Below, in pieces: positions 7,704 to 14,079 of a stretch of 17,362 nt of DNA. Origin of the DNA: JBMZCV01 sp049613665. Its GTDB lineage: Bacteria > Bacteroidota > Bacteroidia > Chitinophagales > UBA2359. Position 1 is the first letter of the stretch. Each line of letters opens with the position of its first letter. The position numbers and the translations under genes are program-made. The stretch covers positions 1-17,362 of the forward strand of contig JBMZCV010000115.1 of NCBI GenBank assembly GCA_049613665.1, written 5' to 3'. The notes under the pieces were generated by a model, which was given only the letters and a program-made list of their open reading frames with translations, was not told the DNA's origin and made no database searches.

Positions 7704-7738
7704 TAACAAATGTTTTTTTGTGCAAAAAGCCAAAAATA

Positions 7739-8347
7739 TTAATCATCTTTAATATTTAGCCCGTTATACACTCTATTTTTAGAAAGCTGCAATACACCGC
7801 CTATTTTCAGATTGCCAAGTTCCAAATTTTCGATAGCTACTCGAATCAAACGCAAAGTAGGATAGCCAGCTTTAGCGGTCATTCGCCTTACTTGCCTATT
7901 TTTTCCTTCTTGCAAAACCATTTCTATCCATGATGTTGTGATTTCTTTGCGATGCCGAATAGGAGGATTTCGCACTTCTACCTTTGGCGATACTGCCAAC
8001 AAATTGATATTGGCTGGCAGGGTTTTATACGATTTTTGCTTGAGCCGAATCACAATACCATCTCGCAACTCTTGCAAAGCATTACGATTTGGCAAGCCTT
8101 CGATTTGAGCATGATAAGTACGTTTGTGCTTAAAAGTTGGATTCAATAACTTATGGTTCAAACTACGGTCGTTGCTCAACAATAGCAAACCTTCGCTATC
8201 TTTGTCGAGCCTACCAATAGGATATACATCTTTCGGAAATTTGTATAAATCTTTGAGTGTTTTGTGGTCGCTTTTTTCGGCACTAAACTGACTCAACATA
8301 TTGTAAGGCTTATTGACGATAAAATATACTAATTTTTTGCTTGCCAA
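7739..8347 (-). CDS. 23S rRNA pseudouridine synthase of the RsuA/RluE type
   Basis: This 202-residue enzyme has the RsuA/RluB/E/F pseudouridine synthase core. YFIVNKPYNMLSQ (8-20) is the family's first motif. YPIGRLDKDSEGLLLLSND (42-60) contains the catalytic aspartate D48, and EGKNRQVRRMTAKAGYPTLRLIRV (147-170) is the C-terminal RNA-binding motif. There is no N-terminal S4 domain, and with its length near 200 residues it most resembles RluE, which modifies a single uridine in 23S rRNA. The target site here is inferred, not shown. The gene converges with the SirB1-like gene. Its ATG lies 48 bases from a TATTTTTG motif inside the half repeat at 8383-8416, which may supply its promoter. Confidence 0.88.
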   Translation of the reverse strand: MASKKLVYFIVNKPYNMLSQFSAEKSDHKTLKDLYKFPKDVYPIGRLDKDSEGLLLLSNDRSLNHKLLNPTFKHKRTYHAQIEGLPNRNALQELRDGIVIRLKQKSYKTLPANINLLAVSPKVEVRNPPIRHRKEITTSWIEMVLQEGKNRQVRRMTAKAGYPTLRLIRVAIENLELGNLKIGGVLQLSKNRVYNGLNIKDD

Positions 8348-8382
8348 AGTATTTTCTGTTTGGTTGTTATAAATGTAGGAAA

Positions 8383-8416
8383 TAAGTAGTCGGACAAAAA
8401 TAATGTGACATCTCGT
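8383..8416 (+). repeat. half copy of the dispersed element, subtype 1, abutting the miaE stop codon
   Basis: TAAGTAGTCGGACAAAAATA and ATGTGACATCTCGTT form a clean 5' half that ends exactly where the miaE stop codon (TAA on the minus strand, 8417-8419) begins. The hairpin and 3' arm are absent. Confidence 0.85.
8395..8402 (-). promoter_or_regulatory. candidate -7 box in the half repeat, facing the pseudouridine synthase gene
   Basis: The minus strand TATTTTTG matches TAnnTTTG. It would give a leader of about 40 bases to the ATG at 8347. No other full match lies in the 66-base gap. Confidence 0.4.
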
Positions 8417-9001
8417 TTAATGCAAAGCGGCTCTTATTTCTAATTGATTGATAGCGATAGCTTCTTTTTCAATAAAAAACCGCAAACGCTCATATACTTC
8501 CTCTTTTGGAAAATAATTTAAAGCCATTTTTACGAAAATATGCCCATGTTTAGCTTCCGAAACCCACAATAATTTATAGAAACGTTGCAATTCTGGTTCT
8601 GTTTGTGCTTCAGAAATCAAGCGAAAACGCTCTGCTCCTCTAGTTTCGAGAACAGAAGCCAACATCAAACGGTCTAAGAAACGGTCTTCACGGCCGCTCC
8701 TGCAATGAGGCAACAATAAACTCACATAAGGGTCTTTGCCCATTTCTCTGGACAAACGAATGCCTTTTTTTTCCATCAATTGATATACTTGCTGAAAATG
8801 CTCCAACTCTTCAACAGCAGTTTCGATAAGTTCGGGCAAAATCTCCACTCTATCAGGAAATTTTGCGACAAAACTCATAGCCATAGCCGAGGCTTTACGC
8901 TCACAGTTGGCGTGGTCTTGCAAAAAGGCTGGAAAGTCTGCCATCACAGCCGCTAACCATTCGGGTTTGCTTGGACAAGCAATGTCTAAATTTAATTTCA
9001 T
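8417..9001 (-). CDS. miaE: tRNA-(ms2io6A)-hydroxylase MiaE
   Basis: MiaE is a non-haem diiron monooxygenase of the ferritin-like fold that hydroxylates the isopentenyl group of ms2i6A37 in tRNA. The 194-residue protein carries the metal-ligand pattern: E34 (CERKAS), E65 and H68 (EELEHFQQV), E119 (LETRGAERF), and E149 with H152 (SEAKHGH). The frame extends nine codons further to an ATG at 9028. The start at 9001 (MKLNLDIACP) is preferred because a TAACTTTG -7 box at 9007-9014 lies immediately upstream. That box would place transcription start at or next to the ATG, giving a leaderless message and leaving the earlier ATG outside it. The stop codon directly abuts a repeat. It is divergent from the Bax-inhibitor gene. 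Confidence 0.93.
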   Translation of the reverse strand: MKLNLDIACPSKPEWLAAVMADFPAFLQDHANCERKASAMAMSFVAKFPDRVEILPELIETAVEELEHFQQVYQLMEKKGIRLSREMGKDPYVSLLLPHCRSGREDRFLDRLMLASVLETRGAERFRLISEAQTEPELQRFYKLLWVSEAKHGHIFVKMALNYFPKEEVYERLRFFIEKEAIAINQLEIRAALH

Positions 9002-9006
9002 AGCCG

Positions 9007-9014
9007 CAAAGTTA
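9007..9014 (-). promoter_or_regulatory. candidate -7 box of miaE (leaderless)
   Basis: The minus strand TAACTTTG is a full TAnnTTTG match ending six bases before the ATG at 9001. It decides the start codon choice for miaE. Confidence 0.5.
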
Positions 9015-9197
9015 CATTTTTTTCGCAAATTTTTTTTTATTTTTAAGCAGGAACTTTTTTTGTGCAGGCTTTGTTTATGATTTAGTATTGTATTTTTTAA
9101 ACGAAAAAATCAAACTTTCTCAAAAAAAATACTACCTTGTGAAGCTAAAATAAGAAAGTCAAAAAAATAACGAATTTTCAATAAACTTTAATATTAA

Positions 9198-9914
9198 ATG
9201 GAATATACAAATCAAATGTCTGACATGGCCTTACCTGTAAGTGCAGGTACAGACGAACAACAGGCTGCTTTTATCAAAAAAACCTATTCGCATGTTGCTT
9301 TAGCCGTGTTGGGTTTTGTGATGGTAGAATACGTTTTTTTATCAACACCTTTTATTACTAACTTAGCATTGAGCTTAACACAAGGTTGGTCTTGGCTTAT
9401 TATGTTAGGTATTTTTATGTTTGCAACGACGATGGCCGAAAAATGGGCAATGAGTTCTACTGACCGAAATATGCAATATGCAGCTTTTTTACTATATATT
9501 GCAGCACAAGCCTTTATCTTTATTCCGTTGCTTTATATCGCTATAAACGTTATTGGTGATTCGAGCATTGTTTTCAATGCGGGAATGCTCACCTTAGCAC
9601 TCTTTTCAGGACTTACGGCTGTTGTGTTTTTCACAGGCAAAGATTTTTCTTTCCTACGCAATTTTATTACAGTAGGTGGAATGCTGGCTATGGGCTTAAT
9701 TGTACTTGGCATTTTATTTGGCTTTTCGCTAGGCCTATTTTTCTCTTTTGCGATGGTAGCGTTGGCGGCAGCTTCTATTTTGTATCAAACATCAAACATG
9801 ATTCATGTATATAGTCAAGACCAATATGTAGCAGCTTCTTTAGGACTATTTGCTTCTTTAATGCTAATGCTTTGGTATGTTATGCAAATATTAATGAGCT
9901 TTTCAGGTGACTAA
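9198..9914 (+). CDS. Bax inhibitor-1/YccA family membrane protein
   Basis: This 238-residue integral membrane protein has seven hydrophobic segments, at roughly 31-50, 64-80, 93-117, 125-146, 157-177, 179-198 and 210-234. The family start FIKKTYSHVALAVLGF (25-40) and the typical end QYVAASLGLFASLMLMLW are visible. Characterised bacterial members are pH-sensitive calcium leak channels controlled by a pair of aspartates in the last helices. Here D208 is close to the first, but the usual L-Y-L-D-I-I-N motif reads LFASLML, with S220 in place of the second aspartate. Gating may therefore differ. The gene is monocistronic: it is divergent from miaE and followed by a strong terminator. Confidence 0.92.
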   Translation: MEYTNQMSDMALPVSAGTDEQQAAFIKKTYSHVALAVLGFVMVEYVFLSTPFITNLALSLTQGWSWLIMLGIFMFATTMAEKWAMSSTDRNMQYAAFLLYIAAQAFIFIPLLYIAINVIGDSSIVFNAGMLTLALFSGLTAVVFFTGKDFSFLRNFITVGGMLAMGLIVLGILFGFSLGLFFSFAMVALAAASILYQTSNMIHVYSQDQYVAASLGLFASLMLMLWYVMQILMSFSGD

Positions 9915-9943
9915 AAACAAGATTTAAACAATCTCTAAATTTC

Positions 9944-9987
9944 AAAACGCTTGCATCATTCTTTTTTGGTGCAAGCGTTTTTTTATT
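9944..9987 (+). terminator. intrinsic terminator of the Bax-inhibitor gene
   Basis: AAAACGCTTGCA (9944-9955) pairs with TGCAAGCGTTTT, and the stem is followed by further T residues. It sits just before the peroxiredoxin promoter. Confidence 0.85.
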
Positions 9988-10003
9988 TTAAATAAATAAA
10001 GCG

Positions 10004-10011
10004 TACCTTTG
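10004..10011 (+). promoter_or_regulatory. candidate -7 box of the peroxiredoxin gene
   Basis: TACCTTTG is a full TAnnTTTG match, 26 bases before the ATG at 10038, giving a leader of about 20 bases. The -33 region is only AT-rich, overlapping the T tract of the previous terminator. Confidence 0.55.
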
Positions 10012-10037
10012 CACCAAAATTAATACAATTATATATT

Positions 10038-10505
10038 ATGGCATTACAAATTGGCGACAAAGCCCCATCATTTCAATTATTTAATACGGATAAGCAAAGT
10101 GTTTTTTTAGACGATTATGCAGAAAAAAATCTAGTAATTTTGTTTTTTCCATTAGCTTTCACAGGTGTTTGCACAACAGAACTCTGCAATATGCGTGACG
10201 ATATAGCTGCTTACAAAAATTTGGAAGCAAATGTAGTAGCTATTTCTGTTGATACTATTTTTACGCTTGCAAAATTTAAGGCAGAACAAAATCTTAATTT
10301 TCCATTATTGTCAGATTTCAATAAAGAAACTGCAACTGCTTATGATGCTATTTATGATGAATTTGTATTGGGCATGAAAGGAGTAGCAAAACGCTCGGCT
10401 TTTGTAGTAGATGGAAAAGGCATTATTCAATATGCAGAAGTATTGGCTTCCGCTGGCGACTTGCCAAATTTTGAAGCCATAAAAGCAACATTGGCTAGTT
10501 TGTAA
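10038..10505 (+). CDS. peroxiredoxin of the Bcp/AhpE type
   Basis: This 155-residue cytoplasmic thiol peroxidase reduces H2O2 and organic peroxides. The active-site loop PLAFTGVCTTELC (38-50) has the P-x3-T-x2-C signature, with the peroxidatic cysteine at C45. C50 is in the place of the resolving cysteine in Bcp/PrxQ enzymes, which suggests an atypical two-cysteine mechanism. The arginine of the family is probably R119 in KRSAFVVD. The sequence is also close to AhpE-type enzymes, so the subfamily is open. It has its own promoter and no co-directional partner. The gene is followed by a repeat copy rather than a clear terminator. Confidence 0.93.
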   Translation: MALQIGDKAPSFQLFNTDKQSVFLDDYAEKNLVILFFPLAFTGVCTTELCNMRDDIAAYKNLEANVVAISVDTIFTLAKFKAEQNLNFPLLSDFNKETATAYDAIYDEFVLGMKGVAKRSAFVVDGKGIIQYAEVLASAGDLPNFEAIKATLASL

Positions 10506-10532
10506 AAATATAAAAATACCTAAGAGGCTATT

Positions 10533-10826
10533 TAAGTAGTCGTTCAGCAGTTTTTGGGCATTTCAGAAGAGGATAACACTTTGAATGTCAATGCTTTAGC
10601 GACTAAACGAATGCTTTATTAAATCAATGGTTCGGACATTTATACATTTTTTTATCAAAGGCTTAAACATACTATTTTTTCTGGCTAAGGCGACCAATAT
10701 TTGCAAATTTAGTGGTCTTTTGAACTGAAAAATAGTATGTTTCGCTTGCCCAAAAGTGTTTTTTTATTAAACTGAAAATTGTTATAAAAAATGTCCGAAT
10801 CATTGTTAAATAGTACTTGGTACTTA
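10533..10826 (+). repeat. dispersed palindromic element, full copy split by a MITE-like insertion
   Basis: The 5' part (10533-10624) runs from TAAGTAGTCG through the hairpin region ATAACACTTTGAATGTCAATG...TTAGC to CTTTATTAAAT. The 3' part (10806-10826) is TTAAATAGTACTTGGTACTTA. Removing the 181-bp insert and one copy of TTAAAT leaves a 107-bp element, close to the 105-bp full copy at 17184. Its 5' arm (TTCAGCAGTTTTTGGGCATT) fits neither subtype 1 nor 2. Confidence 0.75.
10625..10805. mobile_element. MITE-like element, 181 bp, with 17-bp terminal inverted repeats
   Basis: The ends CAATGGTTCGGACATTT (10625-10641) and AAATGTCCGAATCATTG (10789-10805) are inverted repeats with one mismatch in 17. 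The direct repeat TTAAAT flanks it at 10619-10624 and 10806-10811, which looks like a 6-bp target duplication. Inside is a perfect 15-bp inverted repeat AAACATACTATTTTT (10665-10679) / AAAAATAGTATGTTT (10728-10742), with GACCA/TGGTC nested in its loop. It has no coding capacity, so it would need a transposase from elsewhere. The parental IS family was not identified. Confidence 0.8.
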
Positions 10827-10831
10827 AAAAG

Positions 10832-10897
10832 TAAGTACATAGCAAAAATAATGTGACATCTCATTGTGGGAGCTAACACATTTATTATCTAAATAGT
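10832..10897 (+). repeat. dispersed palindromic element, subtype 1, 5' part
   Basis: TAAGTACATAGCAAAAATAA and TGTGACATCTCATTG lead into GGGAGCTAACACATT, then the match fades at TATTATCTAAATAG. It starts five bases after the end of the preceding copy, so the two are in near-tandem. Confidence 0.75.
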
Positions 10898-10908
10898 CTC
10901 TAAAACAA

Positions 10909-10957
10909 AAACCTATAAGAATAACATGCAAATGTTTTTCTTATAGGTTTCTTTTTT
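10909..10957. terminator. long hairpin with GCAA loop and T tract
   Basis: AAACCTATAAGAATAACAT (10909-10927) pairs with ATGTTTTTCTTATAGGTTT (10932-10950), 19 positions with one T-T mismatch, closing on a GCAA tetraloop and followed by CTTTTTT. On the minus strand it is followed by TTGTTTT, so it may act both ways. No plus-strand gene ends close by (peroxiredoxin stops 400 bases upstream). It could instead be the structured leader of the small frame at 10980. Confidence 0.75.
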
Positions 10958-10979
10958 GTTAAAAAATCTTATTGAAGAA

Positions 10980-11066
10980 ATGAATAAAATACAACAACGG
11001 ATTTTTCAAGTGATTTTGCTAATTGTTGCTATTATGATAGCTTACTTGAAATATGAAAGCTTTTAG
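10980..11066 (+). CDS. possible 28-residue single-pass membrane peptide
   Basis: An ATG frame encodes MNKIQQRIFQVILLIVAIM followed by IAYLKYESF. It is a short peptide with a charged N-terminus, one hydrophobic segment at about residues 9-22 and a polar end. It begins 22 bases after a T-tailed hairpin. That plan recalls small hydrophobic peptides such as type I toxins or small membrane regulators, but no family is recognised. No ribosome binding site or TAnnTTTG box was found. The frame could be chance. Confidence 0.3.
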   Translation: MNKIQQRIFQVILLIVAIMIAYLKYESF

Positions 11067-11075
11067 TTGAAAAGT

Positions 11076-11168
11076 TAAGAGGCAAGCACTTTTTTTAATA
11101 AACAAAAAACTTGTTTCAATTTCATGTTAGCCTCTTCAATTTGTAGAAGATATTAGTCTGAGTGATGT
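11076..11168 (-). repeat. dispersed palindromic element, subtype 2, decayed full copy
   Basis: On the plus strand TAAGAGGCAAGCACTTTTTT and TAATAAAC match the reverse of the element's 3' arm. CATGTTAGCCTCTTCAATTTG and TAGAAGATATTAGTCTGA match the reverse of its hairpin and subtype-2 arm. AAGAGGC (11077-11083) and GCCTCTT (11130-11136) also pair. It ends 16 bases from the 3' end of the YfiR-family gene. Confidence 0.6.
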
Positions 11169-11183
11169 AGATATATTTCGTTG

Positions 11184-11750
11184 TTAGCGAGCAGATGTAG
11201 CACGAGGACTTTTGAATTTTAACAAATCTTGGTCTGTCAATTCTTTCAAATTGTCTTCTACTACGAGTTTAGCATCTGTCAGCACTTTTTGATTCAAAAT
11301 AATCTCTACACGGTCTGTTAGTTCTATAAACTGCACAGCCAATTTGTCAGATTGTTGTGTTGTGGTATTGCCAATAGTTAAAACAGATTTTCCTGCTACT
11401 TGAGCAGCAATTTCATCTACCAAATTACTCGAACCCTCAGTGATAAATAATATATGTGGGTTTTCGATTTCTGCAACACTATTATAAACTTGCACTTGTA
11501 CTTGCAGGCCTTCAATGGTTTTATTTTGCAAAAAATCTTTTGACTGAGCATCAAGGGCTTCAGTATTGCCAATAATGCCAATGACAAAGTTGCCAGAAGC
11601 AGCAACATCTGGCCAATGAATATATTTGGTCAGTTTATAAATATGCGTAACCTGCAAATCTTCTGCTTTCTCCATTGCCAATAGGCTATGAGAAAAAAGA
11701 AAGAAAGAGGAGAAAAAAAGTAATAATAAAGTGTATGTTTTTGTGTTCAT
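11184..11750 (-). CDS. YfiR-family (DUF4154) periplasmic protein
   Basis: This 188-residue exported protein has a signal peptide at residues 1-25 (hydrophobic LLLLFFSSFFLFSHSLLA). The body fits the YfiR/DUF4154 pattern: YKLTKYIHWPD (38-48) is the hallmark start of the mature domain, followed by FVIGIIGN (55-62), an LQVQVQVY strand, HILFITEGS, SVLTIGNT and, late in the chain, VEIILNQKVLTDA with the Leu-Lys-rich end. In Pseudomonas, YfiR holds the diguanylate cyclase YfiN inactive in the periplasm. In Bacteroidota the domain usually accompanies sensor kinases. No kinase or cyclase gene is adjacent here, so its partner is unknown. No full -7 box was found upstream. Confidence 0.8.
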   Translation of the reverse strand: MNTKTYTLLLLFFSSFFLFSHSLLAMEKAEDLQVTHIYKLTKYIHWPDVAASGNFVIGIIGNTEALDAQSKDFLQNKTIEGLQVQVQVYNSVAEIENPHILFITEGSSNLVDEIAAQVAGKSVLTIGNTTTQQSDKLAVQFIELTDRVEIILNQKVLTDAKLVVEDNLKELTDQDLLKFKSPRATSAR

Positions 11751-11919
11751 AATAGCAATATCATTAAAAGTAAAGGATAAAATGTGTAATAGTTAAATTA
11801 TTGTAATATATTAGACGTTGAAAGTCATCAAATAGGTTCAATCTTTTCATAGCTTGCTATTGAAAATGACAAATAAGTGACTGAATAAGGATAATATATT
11901 AAAACAGAGTGTTGTAAGT

Positions 11920-12023
11920 TAAATGCCAAGCATGATTTATGATACGCTCTATTTTGCACTAATGCCTTAAAAATCAGCATGTTAGTTTTCGCAATTCGTA
12001 GAATAAACTTGTCTGGGTGCTTA
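11920..12023 (-). repeat. dispersed palindromic element, subtype 2, full copy
   Basis: This is 104 bp. The minus strand reads TAAGCACCCAGACAAGTTTA, TTCTACGAATTGCG, a weak hairpin ACTAACATGCTGA...GGCATTAGTGC, and ends ATGCTTGGCATTTA. It has more mismatches than the other full copies. Confidence 0.75.
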
Positions 12024-12027
12024 TATT

Positions 12028-12053
12028 AGTGCCAGGCACTAATTAATATAACT
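12028..12053 (-). repeat. dispersed palindromic element, 3'-end fragment
   Basis: AGTGCCAGGCACTAATTAAT followed by ATAAC is the element's terminal hairpin plus the adjoining arm. The same GCACTAATTAATATA string recurs at 15951-15965. Confidence 0.55.
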
Positions 12054-12600
12054 TGTTTGACTAAATGAATTTTATGCTATGAACTATGAATATTAACACA
12101 TTGAAAAAAAATGTTGGTATCAAAATAGCTTATAACTAAAAAAAAGTTTGGCACTTAGAAATTGTTTAAATGTTATCTTTCGGTTGTTTATTCAAAAAAA
12201 ACATCTTTTCGGCAAAAAAGTTGAATTGTTTAACAAACAGCGGCTTCGCTACTAGCACATTGAAAATCAAGGTATTAAATTCAATGATATGCAAAGTTAC
12301 TTAGCATCAAAATTTAAGCAATTTCTTAAATAAATTAGTTGTTAGTTGATATTGTAATAATTTTTATATGCAAAAAATATTTAACAAATATTTAAATAAA
12401 GATAAATGATAATTGGTGAAATTTACGCAAACAAAATATCAGTCCAAATTACTCTATTATTCAATAGTTTTAGCACTTGTATAATTAAACGCATATTAAT
12501 TATATCTTTACAAAGATAACTTTTAATTCTTTAAAAAGCGATTAAATGTCATTTTTTTTCACTTTTTTGCTTTTGCTAAAAAAAAACATTTAAATACAAT
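12054..12600. other. gene-free intergenic stretch with decayed repeat fragments
   Basis: No convincing coding frame on either strand. A probable decayed repeat copy lies at about 12239-12290 (CTAGCACATTGAAAATCAAG, then ATTCAATGATATG). TATCTTT (12503-12509) and AAAGATA (12512-12518) form a small palindrome. The stretch is over 75% A+T. Confidence 0.5.
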
Positions 12601-12608
12601 TACTTTTG
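12601..12608 (+). promoter_or_regulatory. candidate -7 box of the HsdR-N-domain gene
   Basis: TACTTTTG is a full TAnnTTTG match only 12 bases before the ATG at 12621, giving a leader of about 6-8 bases. A TTTTGC at 12571-12576 could be a -33 element, but the spacing is a few bases longer than usual. Confidence 0.5.
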
Positions 12609-12620
12609 TAAAAAAAAAAT

Positions 12621-13079
12621 ATGCAAATTTTAAATTTTCCTTATCATGAAATAAAACAGAAAAATGAAAATGGCAAAGCATATATTTATGCACATATTCG
12701 GAAAAAATATGTTGTTTCTACACCAGAAGAATGGGTAAGACAACACCTAATTCATTTTTTGATTGAAGAAAGGAATTTTCCTAAAACACTTATCGCAATT
12801 GAGACATCTTTGAGGGTAAATGGCTTGAAAAAACGTACTGACCTTCTTGTTTTCGACAAAAAGACCAGAAAAGTATGCCTTATTGCAGAATGTAAAGCAC
12901 CTAACATCAAAATTTCGCAAGCTGTATTTGAGCAAATTGCAAGGTATAACATTAGTTTACAAACAAATTTTTTAATCGTAACTAATGGTTTAAAACACTA
13001 TTGTTGCCAAATTAATTTGAAAGAAAAAACGTATCATTTTTTGAACGACATACCATTTTATGAAGATGTTATTAAATAA
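12621..13079 (+). CDS. stand-alone type I restriction HsdR N-terminal-domain protein
   Basis: This 152-residue protein matches the HSDR_N_2-type PD-(D/E)xK nuclease fold found at the N-terminus of type I restriction subunits. Visible residues are the helix EEWVRQHLIHFLI (36-48), E61 in AIETSL, D74 in RTDLLVFD, the core IAECK (88-92, E90 and K92) and Q105 in VFEQIARYN. All candidate catalytic residues are present, so the nuclease centre looks intact. There is no helicase part and no methylase or specificity gene nearby, so it is not a restriction system by itself. Short proteins of this kind are common as single genes in Bacteroidota, and their role is unknown. Its -7 box lies almost at the start codon. 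Confidence 0.85.
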   Translation: MQILNFPYHEIKQKNENGKAYIYAHIRKKYVVSTPEEWVRQHLIHFLIEERNFPKTLIAIETSLRVNGLKKRTDLLVFDKKTRKVCLIAECKAPNIKISQAVFEQIARYNISLQTNFLIVTNGLKHYCCQINLKEKTYHFLNDIPFYEDVIK

Positions 13080-13214
13080 CACATTGCAACTTTTTAAGCT
13101 AAAAACAAAATACAAAAAAGTTTCAAGCTTGACTATTATAGTGGCGAAATATACCTAGATTTTAAGAAAAAAAGCACAAACATTTTAGAAATATAAAAAA
13201 ATATAAACATATTT

Positions 13215-14000
13215 ATGTTAAAACAAATTGATTTACAGCAACTACTTGCTATTTCGAAAGCAGCAGGCGATGCTATTTTAGATATTTACAAACTTCCTTT
13301 TGACCCAACTATTGAGAAAAAGGCTGATAATTCGCCTTTGACAATTGCAGACCGAGCTGCCAACGAGATTATTATCAAAGGTTTGAAAGAACATTATCCT
13401 AATATTCCAATTATTTCGGAAGAAAATAAATTGACGAGCTATGATGAGCGAAAAGACTGGGATTGTTGTTGGCTTGTTGACCCTTTAGATGGAACGAAAG
13501 AGTTTATCAAAAAAAACGGTGAGTTTACCGTAAATATTGCACTTATTTTGGATGGAAAGCCAGTTGTTGGAGTGATTTATGTGCCTGTGCAAGATACTTA
13601 CTATTTTGCAAAAGCAGGCGAAGGTAGCTATAAGCAAGTAGGCGAAAATGAAGCTACTCGTATTCACATCAAAGATATTGACCCAAATGAGCCAGTAGTT
13701 ATAGTAGCGAGTCGCTCGCATCTAAATGCTGATACCGAAAATTATATCAACGAACAAAAAGCTAAATACGATACCGTAGAATTGATTTCGGTAGGTAGCT
13801 CGCTGAAATTTTGTTATGTAGCAGAGGGGAAAGCACACTTATATCCTCGTTTTGCTCCTACGATGGAGTGGGATACAGGAGCGGCTCAAGCGATTGTGAT
13901 GGAAGCAGGCGGAAAAGTGACTGTGCAGCCAGAAGGTGTCCCTTTGACTTATAATCGTGAGAATCTGTTGAATCCTTATTTTTTGGTAGAAGCGGTTTAG
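13215..14000 (+). CDS. cysQ: 3'(2'),5'-bisphosphate nucleotidase CysQ
   Basis: This 261-residue inositol-monophosphatase-fold enzyme removes the 3'-phosphate of PAP (and PAPS), a by-product of sulfate assimilation and sulfotransfer. The metal- and substrate-binding motifs are all present: PLTIADRAA (41-49), IISEE (66-70, E69), WLVDPLDGTKEFIKKNGEFTVN (86-107, with D89 and D92), and MEWDTGAAQAIVMEAGG (217-233, D220). The length is typical. The annotated ATG gives the expected N-terminus. The spacing of 135 bases to the previous gene and the absence of other sulfur genes in the window suggest an independent transcript. No -7 box was found upstream. A strong bidirectional terminator follows. Confidence 0.94.
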   Translation: MLKQIDLQQLLAISKAAGDAILDIYKLPFDPTIEKKADNSPLTIADRAANEIIIKGLKEHYPNIPIISEENKLTSYDERKDWDCCWLVDPLDGTKEFIKKNGEFTVNIALILDGKPVVGVIYVPVQDTYYFAKAGEGSYKQVGENEATRIHIKDIDPNEPVVIVASRSHLNADTENYINEQKAKYDTVELISVGSSLKFCYVAEGKAHLYPRFAPTMEWDTGAAQAIVMEAGGKVTVQPEGVPLTYNRENLLNPYFLVEAV

Positions 14001-14016
14001 AATAATGCGTTAAATA

Positions 14017-14057
14017 TTTTTAGGCCTACTATTTTTGAAGAATAGTAGGCCTAAAAA
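14017..14057. terminator. bidirectional terminator between cysQ and cvfB
   Basis: TTTTTAGGCCTACTATT (14017-14033) and AATAGTAGGCCTAAAAA (14041-14057) form a perfect 17-bp stem with a 7-base loop. A tracts and T tracts on both sides make it work in both directions between convergent genes. Confidence 0.92.
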
Positions 14058-14079
14058 TCTAAAAAACGAATAGTTAAAA

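Noticed and set aside
12621..13079. A restriction-modification system
   Set aside because: Only an HsdR N-terminal-type domain is present; there is no helicase part, methylase or specificity subunit in the window.
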